This document shows, piece after piece, positions 1 through 10,296 of a DNA stretch of 64,000 bases. Each line of letters opens with the position of its first letter. Position 1 is the first letter of the stretch. Below the pieces are notes generated by a model. That model did not search any database. It was not told where the DNA came from and saw only the letters and a program-made list of their open reading frames with translations. This stretch comes from Leucobacter aridicollis (lineage in GTDB: Bacteria; Actinomycetota; Actinomycetes; Actinomycetales; Microbacteriaceae). The position numbers and the translations under genes were made by a program. The DNA is taken from NCBI RefSeq assembly GCF_013409595.1, contig NZ_JACCBD010000001.1:248001-312000 (forward strand). The letters are read 5' to 3'.

Positions 1-423
1 CGTCCGCGGGACGCGTCGTTACGTGCTTCATATTGGTTAGTAAAGCTAATGAACTAAATAAACGCAAGTCCGCTGGCAAAGTTTTTTCGGCCCGACAATC
101 GGAGCGGCCGTCGTGGGGCGCGATTTTGGCGGAATGAACAGGGGGTGACGTCGCCCGTGGAGTGAGCAGCCGGTATAGACAAGTTGTGTCGACGCGTCCG
201 CGTGGAGCCAGCCTCATCGTCGCGCGCCGCACCGTGCGCCGCGGGGGGCTTCGGCCGCCCGCGGCGCCCGGGCAGCAACGTGGCCGTCACATGACCTTTG
301 GGTAACGGGTCTGGCGAGCCGGGCTCATGCCTGCCTAGGCTCCGGGTGGGGGCACAGCCGGGGGTACCTGACGTGCGCCCTGCCAATGCCACACGTCACA
401 CACGAACGAGGAGTGCAGTACGC
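1..423. other. Left-edge intergenic region, no gene supported
   Basis: I find no convincing coding sequence here; the reading frames present have poor composition and no ribosome binding site. The first 80 bases are clearly A/T-richer than the rest and hold an operator-like inverted repeat at 37-57, which probably belongs to a minus-strand gene starting left of the window. The last part is the leader of the nuclease gene, with GAGGAG at about 408-413 as its ribosome binding site. Confidence 0.6.
37..57. promoter_or_regulatory. Operator-like inverted repeat TTAGT-N11-ACTAA
   Basis: The sequence TTAGT, 11 bases, ACTAA forms an interrupted palindrome in an A/T-rich pocket of otherwise G/C-rich DNA. 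Its shape is reminiscent of ROK-family sugar-repressor operators in actinobacteria. Because the pocket lies 370 bases from the nuclease start, the likely target is a gene leaving the window to the left. The regulator is not identified. Confidence 0.35.
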
Positions 424-3400
424 ATGAAGTCAGGCTCAAGTAGTCGAACGGGAGACGCCTTCTTCCGCCGGAGAGAACGAGCGATGGCGCTCGGTCTCAC
501 CGCCGCCATTTCCCTGGGTATGGGGATCACGGGGACCGCGCCCGCGCTCGCCGCACCGGACGGCTCCGGGGTGGTGATCAACGAGGCCTACCTCTCGGGC
601 GGCAGTCGCGATGCCGCGTTCACCAAGAAGTTTGTCGAGCTCTTCAACCCGACCGGTGAAGCGATCACACTCGACGGCACCTCGCTGCAGTACCGTCCGG
701 CCACAGGCACCGGGGCGTTTGGCGGCGTGACGCCGCTCACCGGCACGATTCCCGCGGGCGGGCACTTCCTCGTCGCGGGCGGGTCCAATGGGACCGCGGG
801 CGGCGAACTCCCGGCACCGGACCTGTCCTCGACCCTTAACCCGGCCGGCACTGCCGGCACGATCGCTCTTGTTGATGGCACCGAGCCCCTCGCTATTCCC
901 GCGGGATCAGCAGCCGGCGCTCCGGGCGTGATCGACCTACTCGGGTACGGTACCTCGAACACGTTCGAGGGGACGGCCGCAGCCGCGCCCGCGGGAAACA
1001 CCGACGTCAAGTCGCTCAACCGCAACGAGGCGGCTGACACCGACAACAACGCCGCTGACTTCGCGCTCTCCGCCGACATCACCCCAACGAACGCGGCGGG
1101 AGCGACCGCGCCCGACCCCGGCACTGATCCTGATCCCGGCACCGATCCCGACCCCGGCACAGACGCCGGTACGGGCACGCGCACCATCGCGGAGGTGCAG
1201 GGCACCGGCGACACGTCGCCGCTCGTCGGCCAGACCGTTACCGTCGAGGGCGTCATCACCGCAGACCACCGCGTCGGCGGCTACGACGGCGTCGTCATCC
1301 AGACCGCCGGCTCCGGCGGCGAGCAGACGGAACCCCGCACCGCATCAGACGGCATCTTCGTCTACCTCAAGGGCAAGGACGTGCCTGGCGAGATCGGCGA
1401 CCTCATCAAGGTCACCGGCGCCGTGAGCGAATACTACGGCCAGACGCAGATCGCTCCGGCGCAGGTCGCAGACGTCGCACTCGTGAAGCAGGAGGCCGGG
1501 CTCCCCGCGCCGACCCCGCTGCCCGCGACCGTGGTCGGGGCCGAGCGCGAGGCATACGAGAACATGCTCGTGCGGCCCACCGGTGACTACTTCGTCGCGT
1601 CGAGCCACCAGCTCTTCAACTACGGGACGCTCTGGCTGAATCCGGGCGAGATGCAGGTGAAGAGCACGGAGACCGCGCGCCCCGGCGCCGAGGCCGACGC
1701 GATCGCCGCGGCAAATCGCGCGAGCCGGATCCTGCTCGACGACGGCTACTCGATCCAAACGACGAACAACGCCCACCCGGGCGAGCAGCCGTACTTCACG
1801 GCGGACACTGTCGTGCGCAACGGCGACGCCGTCGACTTCGCCGACCTGAGCTTCGTGCTGCAGTACGGCTTCGACGAGTGGCGGCTGCAGCCCGTCACCC
1901 CGCTCGACAGCACGTCGCCGGCGGCGCAGAAGGTGGCCTTCGACGCGAAGAACACCCGCCCCGAGGCACCGAAGGTCTCAGGCGACGCGACCGTCGCCGC
2001 CTTCAACGTCTACAACTACTTCACCACGCTGAAGAGCGAGAACAAGGACGCCCGCGGCGCGACGACGGCGAAGCAGTTCGAGACGCAGAAGTCGAAGATC
2101 GTCTCCGCGATCAACAGCCTCGACGCCGACATCGTCGGGCTCATGGAGATCGAGAACTCGGTGAAGCTCGGCAAGCCGGTCGATACCGCGCTCAAGGACC
2201 TCGTCGACGGCCTCAACGCCGTGACGGGCGACAAGACCTGGGACTACGTGCCGACGCCGAAGGCGCTGCACAACGCCGCAACGACCGACTTCATCACGAA
2301 CGCGATCATCTACAAGAAGGACGCGGTCACGCCGAAGGGCGAGGCGCAGACCATCGTTGATGAGAGCGCGTGGGGCAACGCCCGCGAGCCGATCGCGCAG
2401 GCATTCGACATCGACGGCCGCACCGTCACGGTCGTGTCGAACCACTTCAAGTCGAAGTCGGGCACGGGCGCGGAGCCCGCTGACGGGCAGGGACACTTCA
2501 ACGCCGACCGCGTGAAGCAGGCGAAGTCGCTCCTCGCGTTCACCAAGGAGCTCGAGCAGTCGACCGGCAGCGCAGACATGCTGCTCGTCGGCGACTTCAA
2601 CGCCTACGGCCAGGAGGACCCGGTGTTCGAGTTCACCTCGCAGGGGTGGATCGACACGGTGCCCGCGCTCGCCGCAGGCCAGTACAGCTACAGCTTCAAC
2701 GGCGAGCTCGGCTCGCTCGATCACGTCTTGGCCTCGCCGTCGCTCGCCGACTCGCTCGGCGGCGCCGCGATCTGGGCGGCGAACTCTGCCGAGTGGGGCG
2801 ACCGCGGCTACGGCTTCGGCGCCGCCGAGGCAGGCACGCCGTACCGCGCGAGCGACCACGATCCGATCCTCGTCGGGATCACCACGACGCCGCAGCCCGT
2901 CAGCATCGACATCGCGACGATCAACGACTTCCACGGCCGCATCGAGGCCGACGGGAAGGCAGCGGGGGCCGCGGTCATCGCGGGCGCCGTCGCCGAGTTC
3001 GAACGCCAGAACCCGAACTTCATCTTTGCGGGCGCTGGCGACCTCATCGGGGCATCGACGTTCACCTCGTTCATCCAGCAGGACGAGCCGACCATCGACG
3101 CGCTCAACCTCGCTGGCCTCGACGTGAGCGCCGCCGGCAACCACGAATTCGACGAGGGCTGGGAGGACCTGCGCGACCGCGTCCAGGCCCGCGCCGACTG
3201 GGAATACATCTCGGCGAACGTGTTCGTCACCGAGACCGGCGAGCCCGCGCTCGCGCCGTCGTGGGTGAAGGAGGTCGACGGCGTGAAGGTCGGCTTCGTC
3301 GGCGCCGTTACCGAGGACCTCGACACCCTCGTCTCGCCCGAAGGCATCAAGGACCTCGAAGTGCGCAGCGTTACCGACTCCGTGAACCAGGCGGCAGCGG

Positions 3401-5025
3401 CGCTCCGCGACGGCGACGCCGCAAACGGTGAGGCCGACGTGGTGATCCTGCTCGTCCACGAGGGCGCGGCGACCGCCGACCTCTCGAGCATCACGCCCGA
3501 GTCGCAGCTCGGCAAGATCGTGAACGGCGTCGGCGACGACGTCGACGCGATCGTCTCCGCGCACACGCACCTCGCCTACAACCACGTCATCGACGGCCGC
3601 CCGGTCGTCTCGGCAGGCCAGTACGGCGAGAACCTCGGGCTGATGAACCTGCAGGTCGACCGCGAATCGAAGGAGCTCATCTCGATCACGAACGAGATCA
3701 AGCCCCTCGTCGTCGACGGGAAGCCGCAGTACGAGGCGAACCCTGAGGTGCAGGCGATCGTCGACGCGGCGAAGGCCGCTGCCGACGAGTTCGGCAGCGT
3801 CTCGGTCGGCAGCATCACCGCCGACTTCAACCGCGCGCGCCAGAGCGACGGCAAGACCGAGAACCGCGGTGGCGAGTCGACGATCGGCAACTTCGTCGCC
3901 GACGTCCACCAGTGGTCGACCGACGCCGACATCGCGCTCATGAACCCGGGCGGCATCCGCGCGAACCTGAGCTACGCGTCGACCGGCGACAAGGACCCGG
4001 ATGGCAACGTCACCTACCGCGAGGCGGCGACAGTCCAGCCGTTCGCGAACACGCTCGTCACCCTGAAGCTCACGGGTGCGCAGGTGAAGGACATCCTTGA
4101 GGAGCAGTGGCAGCCAGAGGGATCGGCGCGTCCGTTCCTGAAGCTCGGGCTCTCGAAGGGACTCAGCTACACCTACGACCCCGAGGGCGAGCGCGGCGCA
4201 CACGTCACCTCGATCACGCTCGACGGCAAGCCGCTCGACCTCGGCGCGACGTACACCGTCGCGGCGAACGCGTTCCTCGCTGGCGGCGGCGACAACTTCG
4301 TGTCGTTCCGCAAGGGCACCGACGTGAAGGACACGGGGCGCGCTGACCTCCAGTCGATGGTCGAGTGGTTCGCGATCAACAAGGAAGCGACGCCGGACCT
4401 CGGCAAGCGCGCGGTCGGTGTGCAGCTCAGCCCGCCGCCGGCGGCCGCGGCCCAGCAGGTGGCGCGCGCGAGCGCGGCAAGCGCGGGCGACGGCGAGTAC
4501 AGTGCGGGCGACGAGGTCACCGTATCGCTCAGCTCGCTCGCGTTCTCTGGCGGCGAGGTCCCGGCCGAGTCCGTCTCCGCTGAGATCGACGGGAAGCAGG
4601 TCGCGACCGCGCCCGTCGACCCGACGGTCACCGACGCGTGGGATGCTGCGGGAAGCGCCACGCTCACGTTCGCCGTTCCGGCCGGCCTGAAGGGCAACCA
4701 GACGATCGAGGTCGCGACGAGCGACGGGGCAACCCGAGTATCGATCCCGATCACGGTGGCCGGCGGGGACACCGAGAATCCCGGCACCGAGGAGCCTGGC
4801 ACCGAGAACCCGGGAACTGAGAACCCGGGCACCGGCGGCCCCGGTGGCACCGACGGCGAGCAGCCCGGCACCGCCGGGCCTGGCGCCGGCGGCGGCTCGA
4901 CGGGCGGTGGCCTGTCGAACACCGGTGCTGAGCTCGGGTGGATTGGCGGCGCGACGCTGCTGCTGCTCGCCCTCGGCGGCGGACTGCTCGTCGCAGCTCG
5001 CCGCGGGACGCACGCGGCGCAGTAG
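424..5025 (+). CDS. Secreted ExeM/NucH-type nuclease fused to a 5'-nucleotidase, wall-anchored
   Basis: About 1533 residues. The start at 424 is chosen because GAGGAG lies about 10 bases upstream and a signal peptide follows (basic RRRER stretch, then hydrophobic core ending APALAA). Modules in order: a lamin-tail-like domain (about residues 50-210), a DPGTDPDPGTD linker, an OB-like segment, an endonuclease/exonuclease/phosphatase domain (motifs GLMEIENS, VSNHFKSKSG, VGDFNAYG, SDHDP), then a UshA-type 5'-nucleotidase with the metallophosphatase motifs NDFHGR and GNHEFDEG and the C-terminal nucleotidase motifs NPGGIR and GGGDNF. The end has Pro/Gly/Thr repeats, LSNTG, a membrane helix and RR, as in sortase substrates. 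Expected role: degrading extracellular DNA to nucleosides and phosphate. Domain identity is strong; surface attachment is inferred. Confidence 0.9.
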   Translation: MKSGSSSRTGDAFFRRRERAMALGLTAAISLGMGITGTAPALAAPDGSGVVINEAYLSGGSRDAAFTKKFVELFNPTGEAITLDGTSLQYRPATGTGAFGGVTPLTGTIPAGGHFLVAGGSNGTAGGELPAPDLSSTLNPAGTAGTIALVDGTEPLAIPAGSAAGAPGVIDLLGYGTSNTFEGTAAAAPAGNTDVKSLNRNEAADTDNNAADFALSADITPTNAAGATAPDPGTDPDPGTDPDPGTDAGTGTRTIAEVQGTGDTSPLVGQTVTVEGVITADHRVGGYDGVVIQTAGSGGEQTEPRTASDGIFVYLKGKDVPGEIGDLIKVTGAVSEYYGQTQIAPAQVADVALVKQEAGLPAPTPLPATVVGAEREAYENMLVRPTGDYFVASSHQLFNYGTLWLNPGEMQVKSTETARPGAEADAIAAANRASRILLDDGYSIQTTNNAHPGEQPYFTADTVVRNGDAVDFADLSFVLQYGFDEWRLQPVTPLDSTSPAAQKVAFDAKNTRPEAPKVSGDATVAAFNVYNYFTTLKSENKDARGATTAKQFETQKSKIVSAINSLDADIVGLMEIENSVKLGKPVDTALKDLVDGLNAVTGDKTWDYVPTPKALHNAATTDFITNAIIYKKDAVTPKGEAQTIVDESAWGNAREPIAQAFDIDGRTVTVVSNHFKSKSGTGAEPADGQGHFNADRVKQAKSLLAFTKELEQSTGSADMLLVGDFNAYGQEDPVFEFTSQGWIDTVPALAAGQYSYSFNGELGSLDHVLASPSLADSLGGAAIWAANSAEWGDRGYGFGAAEAGTPYRASDHDPILVGITTTPQPVSIDIATINDFHGRIEADGKAAGAAVIAGAVAEFERQNPNFIFAGAGDLIGASTFTSFIQQDEPTIDALNLAGLDVSAAGNHEFDEGWEDLRDRVQARADWEYISANVFVTETGEPALAPSWVKEVDGVKVGFVGAVTEDLDTLVSPEGIKDLEVRSVTDSVNQAAAALRDGDAANGEADVVILLVHEGAATADLSSITPESQLGKIVNGVGDDVDAIVSAHTHLAYNHVIDGRPVVSAGQYGENLGLMNLQVDRESKELISITNEIKPLVVDGKPQYEANPEVQAIVDAAKAAADEFGSVSVGSITADFNRARQSDGKTENRGGESTIGNFVADVHQWSTDADIALMNPGGIRANLSYASTGDKDPDGNVTYREAATVQPFANTLVTLKLTGAQVKDILEEQWQPEGSARPFLKLGLSKGLSYTYDPEGERGAHVTSITLDGKPLDLGATYTVAANAFLAGGGDNFVSFRKGTDVKDTGRADLQSMVEWFAINKEATPDLGKRAVGVQLSPPPAAAAQQVARASAASAGDGEYSAGDEVTVSLSSLAFSGGEVPAESVSAEIDGKQVATAPVDPTVTDAWDAAGSATLTFAVPAGLKGNQTIEVATSDGATRVSIPITVAGGDTENPGTEEPGTENPGTENPGTGGPGGTDGEQPGTAGPGAGGGSTGGGLSNTGAELGWIGGATLLLLALGGGLLVAARRGTHAAQ

Positions 5026-5063
5026 CACCGAGAGGCAGGGCCCCGGCGGTTCGCCGAGGCCGC

Positions 5064-5098
5064 ACGCCCGCCCCACCTCCTGTCGGTGGGGCGGGCGT
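5064..5098 (+). terminator. Rho-independent terminator of the nuclease gene
   Basis: A perfect 14-bp stem (ACGCCCGCCCCACC / GGTGGGGCGGGCGT) with a 7-base loop lies 39 bases after the nuclease stop codon and is followed by a short T-containing run. It separates this gene from the ATPase downstream. Confidence 0.8.
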
Positions 5099-5203
5099 TT
5101 GCCTGTGTTAGCCTGTCTGTGCCCAATGATGGGCAGCGGCGGAGGATTCTGCCGTCATTCCACTACGGATCGTCCGGCACGTACCTGCCGGTGGAGGAAA
5201 ACA

Positions 5204-6271
<1,068 letters not shown>

Positions 6272-6284
6272 TCGGGGCTGGGCG

Positions 6285-6318
6285 GCGCGGGGCGCTGCGC
6301 TGCGCGCGCTCCCCGCGC
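6285..6318 (+). terminator. GC-rich hairpin after the MalK-type gene
   Basis: GCGCGGGG at 6285-6292 can pair with CCCCGCGC at 6311-6318, just after the ATPase stop codon. There is no T-run, so this is a possible terminator only. Confidence 0.35.
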
Positions 6319-6449
6319 TCCCTGTGCTTTCCGGCCGCCCTGCCGCCGCACCACCCCGCCCCGCGAAAGAGTAGTGTTCCTGCACAAGAACCCGTTTCCA
6401 GCGGTAGGTTTCGGGCGCTTCTGCGGGAAATGTGCTCTTCGGCTGAGGT

Positions 6450-6487
6450 GGGCGGGGCTGGGCTTGGGTTGGCTTGGCTGGGCTGGG
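6450..6487 (+). other. G-run tract with G-quadruplex potential
   Basis: Four runs of at least three G separated by loops of one, two and three bases (GGG-C-GGGG-CT-GGG-CTT-GGG, 6450-6468) meet the usual intramolecular quadruplex pattern. More GG/GGG runs follow. The tract lies between two convergent genes, at the left edge of the F420 island. Confidence 0.5.
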
Positions 6488-6527
6488 GAATCGATTAGGG
6501 CGTGAACTCGCCGTCACCCGCGTTGGG

Positions 6528-7370
6528 CTAGAAGATGACCCGCTGGCTGGTGAAAGCATCCGCGGGAGTTGAGGGCTGGAGCTGCGCGGAAGCGGTGAGG
6601 AGCTTGGCGGTTTGGGCAGCAGCTTCAATTGCGAGCTGCCCCAGCCTGCGAACCGTGTCCGGGGTGATGCGGTAGGTGGGCCCACCAATCCAAATCGCAA
6701 ATCGGGGCAAATCACCAATGAGGACGGGTGCCGCTACGGACGCGGCGTCCCGTTCTAGGGCTCCATAGAGCCAGGCGTAGCCGTGGGTACGGGCTGGCTC
6801 GAGGGTGTCGATGAACATCTCAAGCGTCGAAGGGTTCTCCTTCGGGTAACTCGGTTCGAGAAGCTCGCGTACTACTTCGGGGTCGCGATATGACAACAAG
6901 GATTTGCCAGTGGAGGTGAGCCACGGAGGTTGCACTCGTGGCGTTGACTTGAGTGTCTGGCCAATAAGTGAGGGGCCCACGTTCTGCAGCAGGACCACGA
7001 TGTCGTTGTCCTGCAGCATGTCGAACCCTGTCGTCTCCCCTGAAGCGTTCGACAGATTGGTCAAGATCTCGCGGATCGCCCGCAGCGTGCCAGTTTCCGT
7101 GAGCAGACCGCCGATGACTGATAGCGAGCCGACCGAAATGCGCGTCTTCTTCGTTTCATCATCGGTCACCAACATGCCTTCTTCTTCCAGCGTGGTGATG
7201 ATGCGGAAGCAAGTTGCCTTAGGCACGCCTGACAGGCGAGTGAGTTCGCTGAGCCCGATCCCTTGCGGAAAAGTCGAGATTACTCGGAGCACGCGCATGG
7301 ATCTATTGAGAAGTCCGTCGCGGCCTTTGCCTGTGTCTTCTGCGGTGTCGGGGCTCGTTGTTGAGGTCAC
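6528..7370 (-). CDS. IclR-family transcriptional regulator of the island
   Basis: 280 residues. An N-terminal winged helix-turn-helix (about 25-75, including LSELTRLSGVPKATCFRII) is followed by an IclR effector-binding domain, as usual for the family. It lies 12 bases after cofD on the same strand, so it is probably co-transcribed with cofD and the importer. A degenerate copy of the island palindrome (7384-7398) sits just upstream of its start and could mediate autoregulation. IclR proteins commonly bind about 15-bp palindromes and control adjacent aromatic or heterocycle catabolic genes, so this is the best candidate regulator. The effector is unknown. Confidence 0.88.
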   Translation of the reverse strand: MTSTTSPDTAEDTGKGRDGLLNRSMRVLRVISTFPQGIGLSELTRLSGVPKATCFRIITTLEEEGMLVTDDETKKTRISVGSLSVIGGLLTETGTLRAIREILTNLSNASGETTGFDMLQDNDIVVLLQNVGPSLIGQTLKSTPRVQPPWLTSTGKSLLSYRDPEVVRELLEPSYPKENPSTLEMFIDTLEPARTHGYAWLYGALERDAASVAAPVLIGDLPRFAIWIGGPTYRITPDTVRRLGQLAIEAAAQTAKLLTASAQLQPSTPADAFTSQRVIF

Positions 7371-7382
7371 AATCGCACTATA

Positions 7383-8375
7383 TCAAACCGATAGTCCACT
7401 TTTGGAGGCGTTTGTGAGCGTCGTCACGGACTCCATGAGTGCGTCAATGATGCGGTTGTCGGCTTCGTCCTGGCTGAAGAGAAGCGGCACATGTGTAATG
7501 AGCCCAGCAAACGTGTTTGGCAGGTTCTCGTCAATGGGGTCTGCAAGCCAAGCATCGAGCAATCCACCGGTGGAGCGGTCACCGTACCGCGCCGCGACTG
7601 CAGGTGCAGTGCATTCGACGCCAACGACGGCAAGGCAGCGGTCGAGCCATCCCCGGACCGGGCGGCCACCGATAACCGGTGAGAGTCCTATCACCGGCGC
7701 CGCGGCCTCGGCGATAGCCGCACGAATGCCGGGTATTGCAAGAATCGGATCGATTGAGACGACTGGGTTGGAGGGGGCGATCACGATGATGTCGGCAGTG
7801 GCAAGTGATTCGAGCACGCCAGGCGCGGGCTTTGAATCCGTAGCGTGGGGAAATGCGAACGCGGTTGGTGAGGGATTCGCCTGGTTCCGCACCCACCACT
7901 CCTGAAACCACATGGGGGCTGAGGCAGTGTGCTCGACGATTGTTGGCGAGGGGTCATCCGTTGCTGGAAGTACTGTGAAGCTGACGCCGTAGCGAGAGTT
8001 TAGGAGGCGGGTCGCCTCGCTGAGCGAATGGCCGTTCTCGAGGAGCTGCGTGCGCATGAGATTGTGGGCGATATCTAAGTCACCGAGCTGGAACCAGCCC
8101 TCCTCGGGAAGAACGCGCGATATCTCGGACATGGTTCGGGTTGAATCGTTGGCCCTTCCCCACCCGCGTCCCTTGTCTCCCATGTCAGCAAGGTGATAAG
8201 CCACCGAATCTAGGTCGGGAGAGATGCGCAGGCCCATGTGAGTGAAATCGTCGCCCACATTCACAATCGCCGTGCAATTGAACGGACGACCGGAAGCTTC
8301 ATTCCACGAATGGAGCGCTCTGGCGAACCTTGCGCCCCCAACGCCTCCGCTAAGGAACGTAATATTTCGGGTCAT
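7383..8375 (-). CDS. cofD: 2-phospho-L-lactate (PEP) transferase of F420 synthesis, CofD/FbiA
   Basis: 330 residues, typical of CofD/FbiA. The N-terminal LSGGVGGAR motif (8-16), NVGDDF (39-44) and the segment LRISPDLDSVAYHLADM are characteristic. The enzyme transfers the phospholactyl or phosphoenolpyruvyl group from the guanylated intermediate made by CofC to the deazaflavin FO, giving (dehydro-)F420-0. Its start overlaps the stop of the upstream importer ATPase by four bases (ATGA), so it is translationally coupled to a FecBCD-type transporter. That is not its usual context: fbiA normally sits beside fbiB. Its partners cofE and cofC are 15 kb away in the same island. Confidence 0.93.
   Translation of the reverse strand: MTRNITFLSGGVGGARFARALHSWNEASGRPFNCTAIVNVGDDFTHMGLRISPDLDSVAYHLADMGDKGRGWGRANDSTRTMSEISRVLPEEGWFQLGDLDIAHNLMRTQLLENGHSLSEATRLLNSRYGVSFTVLPATDDPSPTIVEHTASAPMWFQEWWVRNQANPSPTAFAFPHATDSKPAPGVLESLATADIIVIAPSNPVVSIDPILAIPGIRAAIAEAAAPVIGLSPVIGGRPVRGWLDRCLAVVGVECTAPAVAARYGDRSTGGLLDAWLADPIDENLPNTFAGLITHVPLLFSQDEADNRIIDALMESVTTLTNASKSGLSV
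7384..7398. promoter_or_regulatory. Degenerate copy of the island palindrome before iclR
   Basis: CAAACCGATAGTCCA matches TGAACCGATGGTTCA at 11 of 15 positions and keeps the core ACCGAT. It overlaps the last codons of cofD and lies 14-28 bases upstream of the regulator start, a plausible place for autoregulation. It is the weakest of the five sites. Confidence 0.35.
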
Positions 8376-9247
8376 GTCAGTGCCTCCAAGGGTTCGATTG
8401 GCGCGCGCAAGGCGGCCGGGGGATCGTCGCGGGTCCCTGCGAGTTGTGCAGCCTCTGTGGCCTGCGAAATGCGAGGTGGGAAGTCGTGTCGAAGGAGGTA
8501 GCGGCTTCTGCTCCCGTCACTGGTGTGGATCATGTCCACGCCCCAATGGTTTTGAATCATCGCGGGCGTGACCACACTTGCCGTTGGCCCCACCGCGACA
8601 ATGCTGCCGCAGTTCACGATGGCGGCACGGTCGGTGAACACCGAGGCAAGGTCGAGGTCGTGCAGACTGACGATGAGTGCAACACTGGTGCTCGCGAGAG
8701 TGCGAAGAAGCTCGACTGTGTCGCGGATGGCCGCAAGATCGAGGTGATTCGTCGGCTCGTCAAGGAGGAGGGCGCGTGGTTCCTGCGCGAGCGCACGAGC
8801 AATCTTCGCCCGTTGATGCTGGCCGCCGGAGAGTCTGTCGATCGGTGTGTGCTGAACGGAGTCGAGCCCGCATCGTTCAAGCGCGTGATCGACGACATAC
8901 CTGTCCGTTCGGGTGGTCGGGCGGAGCCAACCAGTAAACGGGACGCGGCCAAGCTGTACGAACTGCCGAATCGAAAGATCCGAAGGGGCAGTGGAGTCCT
9001 GCGCGACGAACGCAACGCGCCTTGCCCACTCGCGTTGCCCGAGCTGGGCTCGAGAAACGCCATCCCACGAGACGGCCCGATGAGACTCCGGGAGGTGCCC
9101 TGCGAGGCTGTGGAGCAGTGTGCTTTTCCCGGCGCCGTTCGGGCCGAGGAGCCCGAAGATCTCGCCAGGGCGGAAATCGAGCGCGGGAACGGAGAGCTTA
9201 AAGTCGTGCCCTCGGCTTGCTGAGAAGGGGAGCGTGTGAAGAGTCAT
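8372..9247 (-). CDS. FecE/BtuD-type ABC importer ATPase
   Basis: 291 residues. Walker A GPNGAGKST at 35-43, signature LSGGQ at 139-143, and Walker B plus D-loop LLLDEPTNHLD at about 160-170. This class pairs with FecCD-type permeases that import iron-siderophores, haem, cobalamin and similar large cofactors. Four-base overlaps with both neighbours place it in the unit binding protein, permease, ATPase, cofD. No iron-box or B12-riboswitch-like sequence was noticed at the head of this unit; instead the island palindrome lies there. The substrate may therefore be linked to F420 rather than to iron. Confidence 0.9.
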   Translation of the reverse strand: MTLHTLPFSASRGHDFKLSVPALDFRPGEIFGLLGPNGAGKSTLLHSLAGHLPESHRAVSWDGVSRAQLGQREWARRVAFVAQDSTAPSDLSIRQFVQLGRVPFTGWLRPTTRTDRYVVDHALERCGLDSVQHTPIDRLSGGQHQRAKIARALAQEPRALLLDEPTNHLDLAAIRDTVELLRTLASTSVALIVSLHDLDLASVFTDRAAIVNCGSIVAVGPTASVVTPAMIQNHWGVDMIHTSDGSRSRYLLRHDFPPRISQATEAAQLAGTRDDPPAALRAPIEPLEALT

Positions 9248-10296
9248 GAGTGTCCTTTCTGCTGCCGAAACATGATGACTCCAAACGCGACAGCGCCGAG
9301 CACGGAAGTCGTGATCCCGACCGGAAGCTCTTGTGGTTGCGCCGCGATGCGTGAGAGCGTGTCAGCCCACGTGAGAAGCAACGCGCCAATGAGTGCAGAG
9401 GCCACAAGGTGCTTCGTGACGCTCCCAGAGGCAAACGGTCGAGCAAGGTGAGGGACGATAAGACCGACAAAGCCGATCGCGCCAGAGACCGAGACCATTC
9501 CTGCCGCGACAAGCGCCGCGAGGGAGAGAACCCACGCCCGTGAGACCCGCACATTGATTCCTAGCGACTCGATGTCGTTGTCACCGAGCTTGAATACTCC
9601 GAGCAAACGGGATGATGCCGCCAACGCCGACCCGAAGACAGCTAGTGTGACGGCCGCGATCAAGACGGTGCTCCAGTTTGAGCCGCCAAGCGACCCGAGT
9701 AGCCAGTGCAGTACCTGGCGGTAGCTATCGCTGTCGGGGGATTGGAAAATGATGAAAGAAGTGCATGCGCTGAACAGTGCCGTGGTGGCCACTCCGGCAA
9801 GAATCACTCTTTCCGACGATGATCGGCGTTGACTACCGCTGAGGAAGAGAGTGACGGTGAGCGCGAGTGTTCCGCCCACGAAGGCTGCAAATGGGAGCGC
9901 GAGTGTAAGCCCAAGCAGAATGACTGAGACCGCTCCAAGCGAGGCTCCCGAGGATACGCCGAGTAGATAGGGCTCAGCGAGCGGGTTGCGAAGCACCGTT
10001 TGTAATGCAACCCCGGAGACCGCGAGCCCCGCGCCAACACATGCCGCTGTGAGTACGCGCGGAAGCCTGACTTGCGTCAGGATGACTTCTTGGGTACTCC
10101 AAGAGGTGGGATCAGTGCTCATCGCCGAGGCAAGCGTTTGCCAGGGGATAGGGACTGCTCCGACAGAAGCGGCAAGAAAAAGCGAGGCAAGGAGCGCTGC
10201 GAGCAACAGGGCGGCGGCAACGGCGAAGCGTGACCTTGCGGACGTTGCCCGCGGTGAAGCTGCCTGCCCGCGTTGACGCACCTGCTCGCTTGTCAC
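9244..10296 (-). CDS. FecCD-family ABC importer permease
   Basis: 350 residues if translation starts at the GTG overlapping the stop of the binding-protein gene (GTGA, 10293-10296). A longer reading frame extends upstream inside that gene, but its sequence is Arg-rich and not family-like. About ten membrane segments are visible. Family motifs include RLPRVLTAACVGAGLAVSGV, LRNPLAEPYLLGVSSGASLGA and the cytoplasmic-loop region IGFVGLIVPHLAR. It should form the homodimeric channel of the FecBCD-type system whose ATPase is coupled to cofD. Confidence 0.9.
   Translation of the reverse strand: MTSEQVRQRGQAASPRATSARSRFAVAAALLLAALLASLFLAASVGAVPIPWQTLASAMSTDPTSWSTQEVILTQVRLPRVLTAACVGAGLAVSGVALQTVLRNPLAEPYLLGVSSGASLGAVSVILLGLTLALPFAAFVGGTLALTVTLFLSGSQRRSSSERVILAGVATTALFSACTSFIIFQSPDSDSYRQVLHWLLGSLGGSNWSTVLIAAVTLAVFGSALAASSRLLGVFKLGDNDIESLGINVRVSRAWVLSLAALVAAGMVSVSGAIGFVGLIVPHLARPFASGSVTKHLVASALIGALLLTWADTLSRIAAQPQELPVGITTSVLGAVAFGVIMFRQQKGHS

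Noticed and set aside
1978..5076. Very long minus-strand open frame opposite the nuclease gene
   Set aside because: It is Arg/Val/Asp-rich, has no domain features or ribosome binding site and mirrors the G/C-rich third positions of a well-supported gene.
6904..7905. Plus-strand frame across iclR and cofD
   Set aside because: Ser/Pro/Arg-rich with no motif; the minus-strand IclR and CofD proteins are unambiguous.
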